46,843 nucleotides of DNA. Origin: Methylobacter sp. GTDB lineage: Bacteria > Pseudomonadota > Gammaproteobacteria > Methylococcales > Methylomonadaceae. Every line of letters starts with the position of its first letter. Position 1 is the first letter of the stretch. The DNA lies in contig JAUXTH010000003.1 in assembly GCA_030679035.1 (NCBI GenBank), positions 1 through 46,843 on the forward strand, written 5' to 3'. Below are positions 36,480 to 44,956 of the stretch, one piece after another. A program made the translations under genes and the position numbers. The notes below the pieces were generated by a model. The model had not been told where the DNA came from. It ran no database searches and saw only the letters and a program-made list of their open reading frames with translations.

Positions 36480-37673
36480 TTATGCTCCCTGTGCCGCTTC
36501 TTTTGCAACCGCTTCATTGCGCGCTTGCACCGCTTTTTCAGCCGCTTCGGCCAAGGTTTCTGCGGTAATAATAGGCAAGCCGCTTTCTGCGATAATCCGG
36601 CGGCCTTCTTCAACGTTGGTGCCTGACAATCTAACGATCAACGGGATTTTCATATCGATTTTTTTGACTGCTTCGACAACACCTTCGGCAATCCAGTCGC
36701 AACGATTGATACCGGCAAAAATATTAACCAGCATGGCTTTTACGCCTTTGTCGGCCAATACCAAACGAAAAGCTTTTTCGGTGCGTTCAGCCGATGCGCC
36801 GCCGCCTACGTCGAGGAAATTGGCAGGCTCGCCGCCGGCCAGTTTAATCATGTCCATGGTCGCCATCGCTAAACCGGCGCCGTTAATCATGCAGCCGATG
36901 TCTCCATCCAGGCCGACATAGCTTAAGCCGCGATCGGCAGCCGCCATCTCGCGGGGGTCTTCCTGGGTTTTGTCACGCAGTTCGGAAATTTTTTGCTGAC
37001 GGAACAAGGCGTTGTCATCAAAGCCCATTTTGGCGTCCAACGCGACCAACTCGTTGCTGCGGGTAACCACCAGCGGATTGATTTCCAGCATGCTGACATC
37101 AAGTTCACGCAGGGCGCGGTAACAGCCTCGAATGGTTTTAACCGCATGGCTCAACAATTCAGGATCCAGGCCCAATGCAAAGGCCATTTCACGCGCCTGA
37201 TAATCTTGCAGGCCCACAGCAGGCTCGATGTAAATTTTGGTGATCGCATCGGGATTGTTTTCGGCCAATTCCTCGATTTCCATGCCGCCTTGAGCGGAAC
37301 CGACCATCACAATGCGCTCCGAACTGCGGTCAACCAGGAAACAGAAATACATTTCCTTGACGATGTCGGTTCCGGCTTCGACATACAATCTGCCGCACAC
37401 CTTACCAGCCGGGCCGGTTTGATGAGTGACCAGTCTTTTGCCCAGCAACGCTTCAGCCGCCGCTTCAACTTCATCGTGGGTCTTGCAGATTTTAATGCCG
37501 CCCGCTTTGCCGCGTGCGCCGGAATGGATCTGCGCTTTAACCGCCCAGACATGCCCCCCAATATCTCTGGCGCGTTGTACGGCTTCTTCAGGGCTGTAGG
37601 CCATACCGCCTTCAGCGATTTTAACGCCATAACCACTTAAAATTTCTTTCGCCTGATATTCATGAATATCCAC
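36480..37673 (-). CDS. mtkA: Malate thiokinase, large (beta) subunit
   Basis: The 397 residues begin [20 protein letters not shown], an ATP-grasp beta subunit of the succinyl-CoA synthetase family, with [39 protein letters not shown] and [18 protein letters not shown]-type motifs ([13 protein letters not shown]). The start codon is GTG at 37671-37673 with GGAG upstream. It is translated just before mtkB and after mcl, and gives malyl-CoA for the lyase. The gap to mcl contains a palindromic repeat. Confidence 0.94.
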   Translation of the reverse strand: MDIHEYQAKEILSGYGVKIAEGGMAYSPEEAVQRARDIGGHVWAVKAQIHSGARGKAGGIKICKTHDEVEAAAEALLGKRLVTHQTGPAGKVCGRLYVEAGTDIVKEMYFCFLVDRSSERIVMVGSAQGGMEIEELAENNPDAITKIYIEPAVGLQDYQAREMAFALGLDPELLSHAVKTIRGCYRALRELDVSMLEINPLVVTRSNELVALDAKMGFDDNALFRQQKISELRDKTQEDPREMAAADRGLSYVGLDGDIGCMINGAGLAMATMDMIKLAGGEPANFLDVGGGASAERTEKAFRLVLADKGVKAMLVNIFAGINRCDWIAEGVVEAVKKIDMKIPLIVRLSGTNVEEGRRIIAESGLPIITAETLAEAAEKAVQARNEAVAKEAAQGA

Positions 37674-37696
37674 AGCATCTCCTATTTATGTGTTGC

Positions 37697-37733
37697 GTAG
37701 GTCGGGGCAGCGTAGCGCAGCCCGATTTCTACA
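37697..37733. repeat. Palindromic repeat centred on agcgtagcg, copy between mcl and mtkA
   Basis: gtaggtcggg and cccgatttctac are near reverse complements around cagcgtagcgcag. It belongs with the copies at 24489-24520, 44384-44416 and 44983-45007. Confidence 0.65.
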
Positions 37734-37736
37734 AGA

Positions 37737-38687
37737 CTATGATTTTTTTGCTGCGATAGCTTCGGCAGCCCTGACCACGTTATTGGCCATTTTCTCCGAT
37801 GCCGCATCGATTAATCGGCCATCCAATGCTGCCGCGCCTTTACCTTGTGCAGCCGCTTCTTTCAAAGCGACCAATATACGTTTTGCCTTTTCAACTTCGG
37901 CAGCAGGCGGAGTAAATATTTCGTTGGCTAATTCCACTTGTGATGGATGTATCGCCCATTTACCTTCGCAACCTAAAGCCGCCGCCCGTCTTCCTGCCAA
38001 TTTGTAACCTTCGGGATCCTTAATATCGCCAAAAGGGCCGTCAATCGGACGCAAGCCATAGGCGCGACAGGCAACCGTCATCCGGCTGATCGCAAAATGC
38101 CATTGATCGCCCGGATAATCAGGATTTAAGCCGCCGATGTTGGTTGTTCTGGCGCGGTTGCTGGCAGCGTAATCGGCCACGCCGAAATGCAGGGCTTCAA
38201 GACGGCCCGATGCGCCGTTGCGGGCAATATCTTCCACATTAGCCATGCCCAAGGCGGTTTCAATCAAGGCTTCAATACCGATCTTGTTTTTCAGCCCCTG
38301 CTGCATTTCCAGCTGGTTCAGCATGGCTTCAACCATATAAACATCGGAATAAACGCCCACTTTAGGAATCAAAACCGTGTCCAGTTTTGCGCCGCACTGC
38401 TCGACTAAGTCCACCACGTCACGCACCATGTACTGCGTGTCCAGACCGTTGATACGCACCGAAATAGTTACGCCGTGTCCCTTCCAGTCCAGGTCGTTAA
38501 TCGCTTCAATAATGTTCTTTCTGGCTTGTAACTTGTCATCAGGAGCAACCGCATCCTCAAGATCCAGAAAAATAAAATCAGCGCCACTTCTCATCGCTTT
38601 TTCAAACATTTCAGGGCTTGAACCCGGAACGGCTAATTCACAGCGTTGAACGCGTTGAACTGACGCTGCATATAAGGTGTGGCTCAT
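37737..38687 (-). CDS. mcl: Malyl-CoA lyase
   Basis: Mcl splits malyl-CoA into glyoxylate and acetyl-CoA, closing the serine cycle. The 316 residues match the HpcH/HpaI-type citrate lyase beta family: RCELAVPGSSPEMFEKAMRS, FIFLDLEDAVAPDDKLQAR (acid residues for Mg), ISVRINGLDTQYM, and IGIEALIETALGMANVEDIA with the second Mg Glu. It is first in the mcl-mtkA-mtkB unit and diverges from sga. The ATG at 38687 follows aggaaagc. Confidence 0.95.
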   Translation of the reverse strand: MSHTLYAASVQRVQRCELAVPGSSPEMFEKAMRSGADFIFLDLEDAVAPDDKLQARKNIIEAINDLDWKGHGVTISVRINGLDTQYMVRDVVDLVEQCGAKLDTVLIPKVGVYSDVYMVEAMLNQLEMQQGLKNKIGIEALIETALGMANVEDIARNGASGRLEALHFGVADYAASNRARTTNIGGLNPDYPGDQWHFAISRMTVACRAYGLRPIDGPFGDIKDPEGYKLAGRRAAALGCEGKWAIHPSQVELANEIFTPPAAEVEKAKRILVALKEAAAQGKGAAALDGRLIDAASEKMANNVVRAAEAIAAKKS

Positions 38688-38997
38688 TTGTGCTTTCCTA
38701 ATTTCATGGTTGTAAATCCGGTCGGGCTGGCGTAACCCGGCATTTTACGGCTGCCGTTGCCAGTGTCAGGTACGCTAGGTAAATCCGAACTGTGCGTGGC
38801 TTAAGCCGATCTTAAATTAACCGCACATTTTACTTCGAGAGGCCTCAAAGTCAATTTTTACCGCTTGTTTTTCCGCCCAAGCCCTAATCGGCCCTTGCCG
38901 ATTTTGAGCGGCTATGTCATTATTGCCGGTTTTTGGACATTGGCTTTTTCAATATCCAAGCTGTGTTAATCACTCAACTACTTAAAGAGGCAATGCA
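38688..38997. other. Divergent regulatory gap between mcl and sga
   Basis: These 310 bases hold no gene and must carry the starts for two serine-cycle units. A possible promoter for sga is noted separately; no operator palindrome was obvious. Confidence 0.6.
38940..38969 (+). promoter_or_regulatory. Possible promoter for sga
   Basis: TTGGCT and TGTTAA are 18 bases apart, ending about 28 bases before the ATG, with ribosome site aaagagg at 38984-38990. The boxes are weak. Confidence 0.3.
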
Positions 38998-40170
38998 ATG
39001 GCTGGTCGTAACCACCTTTATATTCCTGGCCCTACCAATGTGCCAAACGAAATCCTGAACGCTATGCATGTCAACATGGAAGACCATCGTTCTCCTGTGT
39101 TCCCAAAACTGCTGACACCTCTTTTACAAGATCTGAAAAAAATCTTTAAAACAGAAACCGGACAAGCGTTTATTTTTCCTGCTACCGGCACCGCAGGCTG
39201 GGAAGTCGCGTTGACCAACACCTTAAATCCGGGCGACAAAGTTTTAATCTATCGCTTCGGTCAATTCAGCCATTTGTGGGCTGAAATGGCAAAACGCCTG
39301 GGTTTCGATGTTGAAATTCATCAGGAAGTCTGGGGCAAAGGTATTCCGCTGGATAGATTGGAAGCCCGTTTAAAAGAAGACACCAATCACGAAATCAAAG
39401 CCGTGTTGGCAACGCATAACGAAACCGCTACCGGCGTTACCAGCGATATCGGCGGCGTTCGCAAAGCCATGAACGCGGCAAGTCATCCTGCGTTTTTATT
39501 CGTAGACGGCGTCAGCTCTATTGCAAGTCTCGATTTTCGCATGGACGAATGGGGCGTTGACGGTGCAATCAGCGGTTCGCAAAAAGGCTTTATGATGCCT
39601 GCCGGCGGTGCATTTTTGGCATTCAGCCAGAAAGCCTTAGCAGCCGTTGAAACATCAACTTACCCGCGTTGTTTCCTGGACTTAAAAGACCAGATGAACG
39701 CCAACAAAGACGGCTACACGCCTTACACTCCTGCGCTGCCTATTTTATACGGCTTGCGCAAAGCGTTAGACTTGTTGCAGGAAGAAGGCCTGGAAAACGT
39801 TTACGCACGTCATCACCGTTTGGCCGAAGGCGTTCGTAAAGCCGTTGCCGCGTGGGGATTAACAATTTGCGCCCAACCCGGTTTTGAGTCGGACACGGTG
39901 ACTGCGATTGTAGTTCCCGCAGACAAAGACGCCAGAGACGTGATCAGCACCGCTTTTAGTAAATACGATATTTCTTTAGGCGCCGGTTTATCTGAACTTG
40001 CAGGTAAAGCTTTCCGTATTGGCCACGTCGGCGATATGAACGACGTTTCGATGCTGGGCTGTATTGCAGGCGTTGAAATGGCGATGCTGGACAATGGCTT
40101 TGACATCAAGCCGGGTTCCGGTGTTGCTGCGGCAATTGAATACTATCGTTCAACTGCAACACAACAATAA
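38998..40170 (+). CDS. sga: Serine-glyoxylate aminotransferase
   Basis: Sga moves the amino group of serine to glyoxylate, giving hydroxypyruvate and glycine. The 390-residue protein is a class V PLP enzyme: GRNHLYIPGPTNVPNEILNA, FPATGTAGWEVALTNTLNPG, FVDGVSSIASLDFRMDEWGV, and the PLP lysine in AISGSQKGFMMPAGG. Length is normal. The hpr gene follows on the same strand after 146 bases that carry a palindromic repeat. Confidence 0.96.
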   Translation: MAGRNHLYIPGPTNVPNEILNAMHVNMEDHRSPVFPKLLTPLLQDLKKIFKTETGQAFIFPATGTAGWEVALTNTLNPGDKVLIYRFGQFSHLWAEMAKRLGFDVEIHQEVWGKGIPLDRLEARLKEDTNHEIKAVLATHNETATGVTSDIGGVRKAMNAASHPAFLFVDGVSSIASLDFRMDEWGVDGAISGSQKGFMMPAGGAFLAFSQKALAAVETSTYPRCFLDLKDQMNANKDGYTPYTPALPILYGLRKALDLLQEEGLENVYARHHRLAEGVRKAVAAWGLTICAQPGFESDTVTAIVVPADKDARDVISTAFSKYDISLGAGLSELAGKAFRIGHVGDMNDVSMLGCIAGVEMAMLDNGFDIKPGSGVAAAIEYYRSTATQQ

Positions 40171-40258
40171 AAAATAGAACGCGGATGACGCGGATAATTA
40201 TGATTGAATAAGATTATCTGTGTTCATCATATTTATCTGCGTCATCCGCGTTCCATTA
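40171..40258. repeat. Palindromic repeat, tagaacgc type, copy 3
   Basis: aatagaacgcggatgacgcg and cgcgttccatt with inner ctgcgtcatc are near reverse complements, with an A+T-rich centre. It separates sga and hpr. Confidence 0.8.
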
Positions 40259-40316
40259 CAAATCCAACAAATGCTGAATCCTTAATTTAACGGCATTGCC
40301 TTTATGAGGATACCCC

Positions 40317-41288
40317 ATGAGCAAACCCAAAGTCTTTGTTACCCGCAAGTGGCCTGCCTCAGTTGAAGCCAAACTCAAAGTCCTCTACGACGTTACTTTA
40401 AACGAAGATGACCGGCCGTTAAGCGCAGACGAATTCAAATCCGCACTGCAAAATTACGACGCCGTTTGTCCGACCGTTTGCGATTCATTCCCTGCCGACG
40501 TTATCAATGTCGACAACAAACGCTGCAAAATCCTAGGCAACTTCGGTGTCGGCTACAACCATATCGACATTAACGCTGCCAAGGCACAGGGTTTAGTCGT
40601 GAGCAACACCCCCGGCGTGTTGACGCACAGCACCGCCGATATTGCGATGACCTTATTGTTAATGACCGCACGTCGCGGCGCGGAAGGCGACCGCTTAGTT
40701 CGCAGCAAACAGTGGCAAGGCTGGTGCCCGACACATATGCTGAGCAGCGATGTAACCGGCGCAACCTTAGGCTTGATCGGTTTCGGTCGTATCGCACAAG
40801 CCATGGCAAAAAAAGCCCATCACGGCTTCGGCATGAAAATCGTCTACTTCAAACCCAGTCCTGCCGACGAATATGTCACCGACGACCTTAATGCGACCCG
40901 TTGCGAATCGATAGAAGACCTGCTGCAAGTGGCCGATTATGTTTCATTGCACTGTCCCGGCGGCGAAGCAACCCGGCATTTAATCAATGCCGACATGCTT
41001 AATCTGATGAAACCGTCCGCGCATTTAATCAATACCGCCCGAGGCGATGTGGTTGACAGCGCCGCACTGATAGTCGCGCTTAAAAACAAACGGATTGCCG
41101 GCGCAGGCCTTGATGTCTATGAAGGCGAGCCTAATGTACACGAAGGATTCCTGACCCTGGACAATGTATCGTTACTGCCGCATTTGGGCAGCGCCACATT
41201 AGGGACGCGTACGGCAATGGGTGAAAAAGTTTTAGCCAACTTGGCAGCATTCTTTGCTGGGGATCATCTGCCTGATCGGGTTGTTTAG
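40317..41288 (+). CDS. hpr: Hydroxypyruvate reductase
   Basis: Hpr reduces hydroxypyruvate to glycerate with NAD(P)H. The 323 residues show the D-2-hydroxyacid dehydrogenase fold: substrate-side GNFGVGYNHIDINAAKAQG, dinucleotide loop LGLIGFGRIAQAMAKKA, LINTARGDVVDSAALI (catalytic Arg), YEGEPNVHEG and the catalytic His in LLPHLGSAT. A ribosome site gaggatacccc precedes the ATG. It follows sga and completes the serine-to-glycerate branch with Gck elsewhere in the window. Confidence 0.95.
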   Translation: MSKPKVFVTRKWPASVEAKLKVLYDVTLNEDDRPLSADEFKSALQNYDAVCPTVCDSFPADVINVDNKRCKILGNFGVGYNHIDINAAKAQGLVVSNTPGVLTHSTADIAMTLLLMTARRGAEGDRLVRSKQWQGWCPTHMLSSDVTGATLGLIGFGRIAQAMAKKAHHGFGMKIVYFKPSPADEYVTDDLNATRCESIEDLLQVADYVSLHCPGGEATRHLINADMLNLMKPSAHLINTARGDVVDSAALIVALKNKRIAGAGLDVYEGEPNVHEGFLTLDNVSLLPHLGSATLGTRTAMGEKVLANLAAFFAGDHLPDRVV

Positions 41289-41668
41289 TAGTACGCGCAA
41301 CCAACCTAAGCATCATTTAACCTACAAACCAGTTGAAACAGCTGCTATTTGCTCGTCCTATTTGGAATGCTCAACTGCTGTTTTAAGTCTTGTAGGGGCA
41401 GCGCGTCCATTTTCGAAAGCTGTAAAGGCTAGTTTGCGGTAGCAATCCGCCATGATAGGGATGATTTAATCTGACCCTTGCTCGGGGATGGCTGATTTTT
41501 TTGATGTTGCGCGTTTTTGGCGGTTTGCTGTCGCGAAAACCTTACGAGCTGGACTCCGCAAGCTTGATCCAGGCTAATTGCTACACGTCTTAATCAACGC
41601 CTTATGTTTCGAACAGGGCAACATGCCCGTCCAACTTTGATGATTAAATCAGTTCAGAGAACTACCTT
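41289..41668. other. Intergenic stretch with repeats
   Basis: No supported gene in about 380 bases. The text at 41551-41580 is a reverse copy of the 24437-24468 repeat, and 41393-41405 starts like other gtaggggcag elements. Confidence 0.5.
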
Positions 41669-42256
41669 ATGCTTACAAACCTCATCATTTTTTTCTTGTA
41701 TTTGGTTACAGTTATTTATTTCGCCGGCTTTGCTCTCACCAGTAGCTCAATGCAGATAAGGATCAAAGAGGTCTACATGTATTCAGGAACACTCGCCCTG
41801 ATAGGATGCATTAGCGAGGTGGCTATCAATAGCTTCTGTAGAGCAGCTTTCCACACGTCTCTTTGGACATATCAGGTAACACCCATACACCATGGTGATA
41901 CTTCGATTTTTGCGTTTTTTCAGTGGTCACTCTATGGTTATCATCTTTATTATGTCCAGAAAAAGCTCCAATCCTTTAAATTTAAGCATGAAGAGTATAT
42001 TTTTGCTTTTGTGCTCGCTATAGATGCGTTGTTGCTTGAAGCATTCGTAAATATTTCCAGCCTTTTTTTCCTTAATACATTCATATTTTATTATTTACCT
42101 GGAGATATGGGACATTTAACCACTGTTTTTGTATTCCCTTTTTATCTCCTGGGAGGCGCTATATTGACTGGAATCTTTAATAGATTTTTGAAAGACCCCG
42201 TGTTTTTCGGTACGCTGAGTTTTTCTATTGCTTTTATTTTTGTGTTTTTATCGTAA
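41669..42256 (+). CDS. Unknown integral membrane protein
   Basis: The 195 residues contain about six membrane helices (e.g. LTNLIIFFLYLVTVIYFAGF and GHLTTVFVFPFYLLGGAILT) and few charged residues. I recognise no family motif. The gene is more A+T-rich than the serine-cycle genes nearby and lies alone between repeat-rich gaps, so it may be acquired. The ATG at 41669 lacks a strong ribosome site. Function unknown. Confidence 0.6.
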   Translation: MLTNLIIFFLYLVTVIYFAGFALTSSSMQIRIKEVYMYSGTLALIGCISEVAINSFCRAAFHTSLWTYQVTPIHHGDTSIFAFFQWSLYGYHLYYVQKKLQSFKFKHEEYIFAFVLAIDALLLEAFVNISSLFFLNTFIFYYLPGDMGHLTTVFVFPFYLLGGAILTGIFNRFLKDPVFFGTLSFSIAFIFVFLS

Positions 42257-42271
42257 TACTTTTTTGCATCC

Positions 42272-42515
42272 TTATTGAAACAAACATCCGATGTTCAAAG
42301 CTGTAGGCAATGGGATGGAATCGGCATCAACCTGCCAGACTAATTGCTTGGGCGCGACTTTAAGTTGTCTGACTTCAAGTTTTAGCTCGGTTTGCTATCG
42401 TCGGTTTGTCGGTAAAATGCCATGCGCCTTACTCGTCCTGGTATTTATAGAGTTTTTGGGCGGTGGCATTAATCGAACACAGCGGTAGGATAAGAATTAA
42501 CAGTGATATTTTCAT
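42272..42515 (-). pseudogene. Broken DUF4124-type gene
   Basis: On the minus strand the ATG at 42515 starts a signal peptide (MKISLLILILPLCSINATA) followed by QKLYKYQDE and a TAA stop. Past the stop the frame goes on GAWHFTDKPTIANRAKT, completing the DUF4124 pattern 'Y.Y.DE.G..HFTD.P'. It then meets another stop, and the text continues in a shifted frame as EVRQLKVAPKQLVWQVDADS. One nonsense change and one frameshift therefore separate parts of one former secreted protein. Confidence 0.7.
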
Positions 42516-42545
42516 GGCTGTTCACTGAAAAAAGAGCGTCGACTT

Positions 42546-42716
42546 TTAGCTTTCAGGTCGGCTGGGAAATAAAGGGTCAACGACCAAGATCGGAATAAAC
42601 AGCGCAATCATGACCGCAATCGCAACAAAAGCGGGATTAATAATGCCGGCCAGCCAATAGGCCGCCAGACTCCCCCATACCATGCGCATCGGCCTGGGCA
42701 TTTTAATAATTTTCAA
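42546..42716 (-). CDS. 56-residue small membrane protein
   Basis: A TTG start at 42716 follows the strong ribosome site aaggagcat on the minus strand. The product MKIIKMPRPMRMVWGSLAAY has a membrane part (WLAGIINPAFVAIAVMIALF, IPILVVDPLF) and ends SRPES. It lies just upstream of the broken DUF4124 gene on the same strand and may once have been co-transcribed with it. The family is not recognised. Confidence 0.55.
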   Translation of the reverse strand: MKIIKMPRPMRMVWGSLAAYWLAGIINPAFVAIAVMIALFIPILVVDPLFPSRPES

Positions 42717-42856
42717 AATATGCTCCTTAGGGTAAATAGAGCCGCGAATGGGCTTCTCGCGATGTATTGTGGGCTACACTTTAGTTTTTGGTATTATGCC
42801 ACTTAATTTTAATGAGCGCCCCTTTACAAGGAACGCTCATAAGCCGATTTAATTAC

Positions 42857-44398
42857 ATGCCCTATTCAGACAGTAAGTATTGGGATTTTTGCGCGCCCAT
42901 TGCCGGACTTTTACTCACCTTATCTTTTGCCCCCTTCGATTATTCCGGTCTGGCGCTGCTGGCACTGGCGTTTTTGTTCGCCTGTTGGCGGAACGTATCG
43001 ACTAGGCGCGCGGCCTTGCGTGGCTATTTATTCGGCTTGGGCGCGTTCGGTTCGGGCGTGTCCTGGGTTTACATCAGCATGCACGATTTTGGCGGAGCTG
43101 GAGTGTTCGGTGCAGGTTTGCTGTCAGGTTTGTTCGCGGCCTTCTGGGCGGTGTTTCCTGCGCTGGCCGGTTATTTTTCGGTAAAAATTCAGGGGGCGGG
43201 TAGGGTTGTACTGGTGCCGGTTATCTGGATACTGGTTGAATATTTAAGGGGCTATTGGGTATTGAATGGATTTCCCTGGTTCCAGATTGCCTATTCCCAA
43301 ATGGAGACGCCGCTGGCCGGATACGTGCCGATATTGGGCGTTTACGGCACCGGTTTCATCGTGGCGTTAACGGCTTCGGTTGTAGTGGAGATTGTTCAGG
43401 TGGTTGCAGCGTATTGTGGGGGCGACTTCAGTCGCCTTGGGCGACTGAAGTCGCCCCCACAGTTAATCGTGCTGCTGGCAATCCTATGGGGAACGGGCGG
43501 CTTGCTGCGGAATCAAACCTGGACGCATGAAATCGGTCAACCCATTCGCATTTCGATGATTCAGGGCAATATAGGGCAGGATCAAAAATGGCGGCCGGAA
43601 AATAAAATCAATACGCTATTAAAATATAAAAGGATGACCGAAGAGCATTGGGATTCCAATGTGATTATCTGGCCGGAAACTGCGATCCCCGCCTATCTGG
43701 ATCAGGTTGAAAAAAACTTTTTAGCCCCTTTGGCTAACGATGCCAAGCGGCACAATACCGATTTAATCATCAGCGTCCCGGTACAGGAACAATCCCCGAT
43801 AAAAAACTTCAATGCGGTAATAACCCTGGGTAAGGAGGAGGGCATGTATCGCAAAACCCATTTGCTGCCTTTCGGGGAATACCTGCCGCTGCAACCCCTG
43901 TCGGGTTTTGTGTTGGACATGATCCATACCCGACTGGGGAATTTCACGCCGGGAGCAATCGATCAGCCCTTGTTGAAAGCGGGCGGCTATCCGTTCATAA
44001 CCTTGATCTGTTATGAAGACGCATTCGGCGATTTAAGTATTCGAGGCTTGCCGGACGCGGCCTTCCTGGTTAACGTGACCAATGACGGCTGGTTCGGCGA
44101 TTCGATAGAACCCCATCAGCACATGCAAATGGCAAGGATGCGGGCGATGGAAACCGGGCGCTTTTTACTGCGCTCGACAAATACCGGGACGACAGCGGTT
44201 GTTTCGCCGACGGGTGCAATCATCAACCAGGCTCCGTTGTTTCAGGAAACGGCGCTGACCGGCATGATAACGCCGATGGGCGGCATGACCCCTTATGCAA
44301 GATTTGGCGACAAGCCGGTTATCGCGGCAATGGTTATTTTGTTGTTCGGTGTGCTGGGGTATGGCAGGGTTTTTAAATTAAAATGTAGGGCGTATTAG
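42857..44398 (+). CDS. lnt: Apolipoprotein N-acyltransferase
   Basis: Lnt adds the third acyl chain to lipoproteins in the inner membrane. The chosen ATG 42857 gives MPYSDSKYWDFCAPIAGLLL; starts at 42788 and 42812 are possible but add an unusual leader through a small hairpin. The nitrilase domain keeps the catalytic triad: Glu in IIWPETAIPAYLD, Lys in MYRKTHLLPFGEYLPL and Cys in LITLICYEDAFGD (ITLICYE), followed by NVTNDGWFGDSIEPHQHMQM. Two repeat effects are seen: residues about 187-203 (GGDFSRLGRLKSPPQ) come from an in-frame palindromic element, and the last residues CRAY and the stop come from another repeat. The catalytic core is unaffected. Confidence 0.95.
   Translation: MPYSDSKYWDFCAPIAGLLLTLSFAPFDYSGLALLALAFLFACWRNVSTRRAALRGYLFGLGAFGSGVSWVYISMHDFGGAGVFGAGLLSGLFAAFWAVFPALAGYFSVKIQGAGRVVLVPVIWILVEYLRGYWVLNGFPWFQIAYSQMETPLAGYVPILGVYGTGFIVALTASVVVEIVQVVAAYCGGDFSRLGRLKSPPQLIVLLAILWGTGGLLRNQTWTHEIGQPIRISMIQGNIGQDQKWRPENKINTLLKYKRMTEEHWDSNVIIWPETAIPAYLDQVEKNFLAPLANDAKRHNTDLIISVPVQEQSPIKNFNAVITLGKEEGMYRKTHLLPFGEYLPLQPLSGFVLDMIHTRLGNFTPGAIDQPLLKAGGYPFITLICYEDAFGDLSIRGLPDAAFLVNVTNDGWFGDSIEPHQHMQMARMRAMETGRFLLRSTNTGTTAVVSPTGAIINQAPLFQETALTGMITPMGGMTPYARFGDKPVIAAMVILLFGVLGYGRVFKLKCRAY
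43415..43461. repeat. Palindromic repeat inside lnt (gcgactnnagtcgc type), copy 2
   Basis: tgtgggggcgacttcagtcg and cgactgaagtcgcccccaca form an almost perfect palindrome. It matches the element inside gck at 19482-19538 and lies at the junction of the membrane and nitrilase domains of Lnt. Confidence 0.92.
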
Positions 44399-44416
44399 CG
44401 TAGCGTAATACGACGC
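44384..44416. repeat. Palindromic repeat gtagggcgtattagcgtagcg, at lnt stop
   Basis: gtagggcgtatt and aatacgacgcc pair around agcgtagcgt. It provides the stop codon TAG of lnt at 44396-44398. Confidence 0.85.
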
Positions 44417-44428
44417 CTTTCCGATTTT

Positions 44429-44956
44429 TTAGGAGCTGGTTGGTCCGTGCCAATCACCATCAGCGCGTGGTGTTGCTCTGTCCAAGGCGCTCGCGGCATC
44501 GCGCCAGCCTTCGCAACTGTTGTGTCCTTTGTGGCCTTTTACTAGATTGATCAGACTCTTGGCCTTGGCGTAGATCACAAAAAACAGAAGAATCAGCTGT
44601 CGTTTCCATGGGGGAATTGGCGAGTGACTGCATATCAGTTTGTCGTCATGCAATCCATGGTCGATCAATCCAATAGCTCCCCAAGCGTAAACTTTTACGG
44701 TTGCACCCAAAGGAAGTCGCGGGCCAAGCACTACCGCATCCAGCAGATCGCCATCCAAGCCGATGAATGCAGGAACAGAACCATAGTTGAACGGGCAGGG
44801 TACGGGAGAAATAAAATCCAATTTTCCGGTGGAGCCCCGCTTCAAAAAACTACCGCGTGGCACCTCAATGATAACCTCGATCAGAGATGCTTCTTCGGGC
44901 CTATCCGCTGAGTTCACTGATATGGATTGGGTTTTCGTTTTCTTTAATTCTGTCAA
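44429..44956 (-). CDS. Inorganic pyrophosphatase family protein
   Basis: The 175 residues carry the family I PPase core: IIEVPRGSFLKRGSTGKLDF, VPCPFNYGSVPAFIGLDGDL and LDAVVLGPRLPLG, where the three Asp of D-x-D-x-x-D sit in LDGDLLDAV, and DDKLIC. The C-terminal 50 residues (hydrophobic LILLFFVIYAKAKSLINLVKG, then a polar tail) are unusual. The start TTG overlaps the upstream antitoxin stop by 4 bases (minus strand TTGA), so it may be translated by coupling. This is not the typical stand-alone ppa and could be a variant with another phosphate ester substrate. Confidence 0.75.
   Translation of the reverse strand: MTELKKTKTQSISVNSADRPEEASLIEVIIEVPRGSFLKRGSTGKLDFISPVPCPFNYGSVPAFIGLDGDLLDAVVLGPRLPLGATVKVYAWGAIGLIDHGLHDDKLICSHSPIPPWKRQLILLFFVIYAKAKSLINLVKGHKGHNSCEGWRDAASALDRATPRADGDWHGPTSS

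Noticed and set aside
36993-37640. 215-codon plus-strand frame opposite mtkA
   Set aside because: MtkA on the other strand has complete family motifs; this frame has none.
35590-37673. Succinyl-CoA synthetase (sucCD) of the TCA cycle
   Set aside because: The subunits are similar, but the tight link with malyl-CoA lyase and with sga/hpr supports malate thiokinase.
42788-42856. Longer N-terminus for Lnt from 42788 or 42812
   Set aside because: These leaders cross a small hairpin and have no Lnt-like sequence; MPYSDSKYW fits the family start better, although this is not certain.
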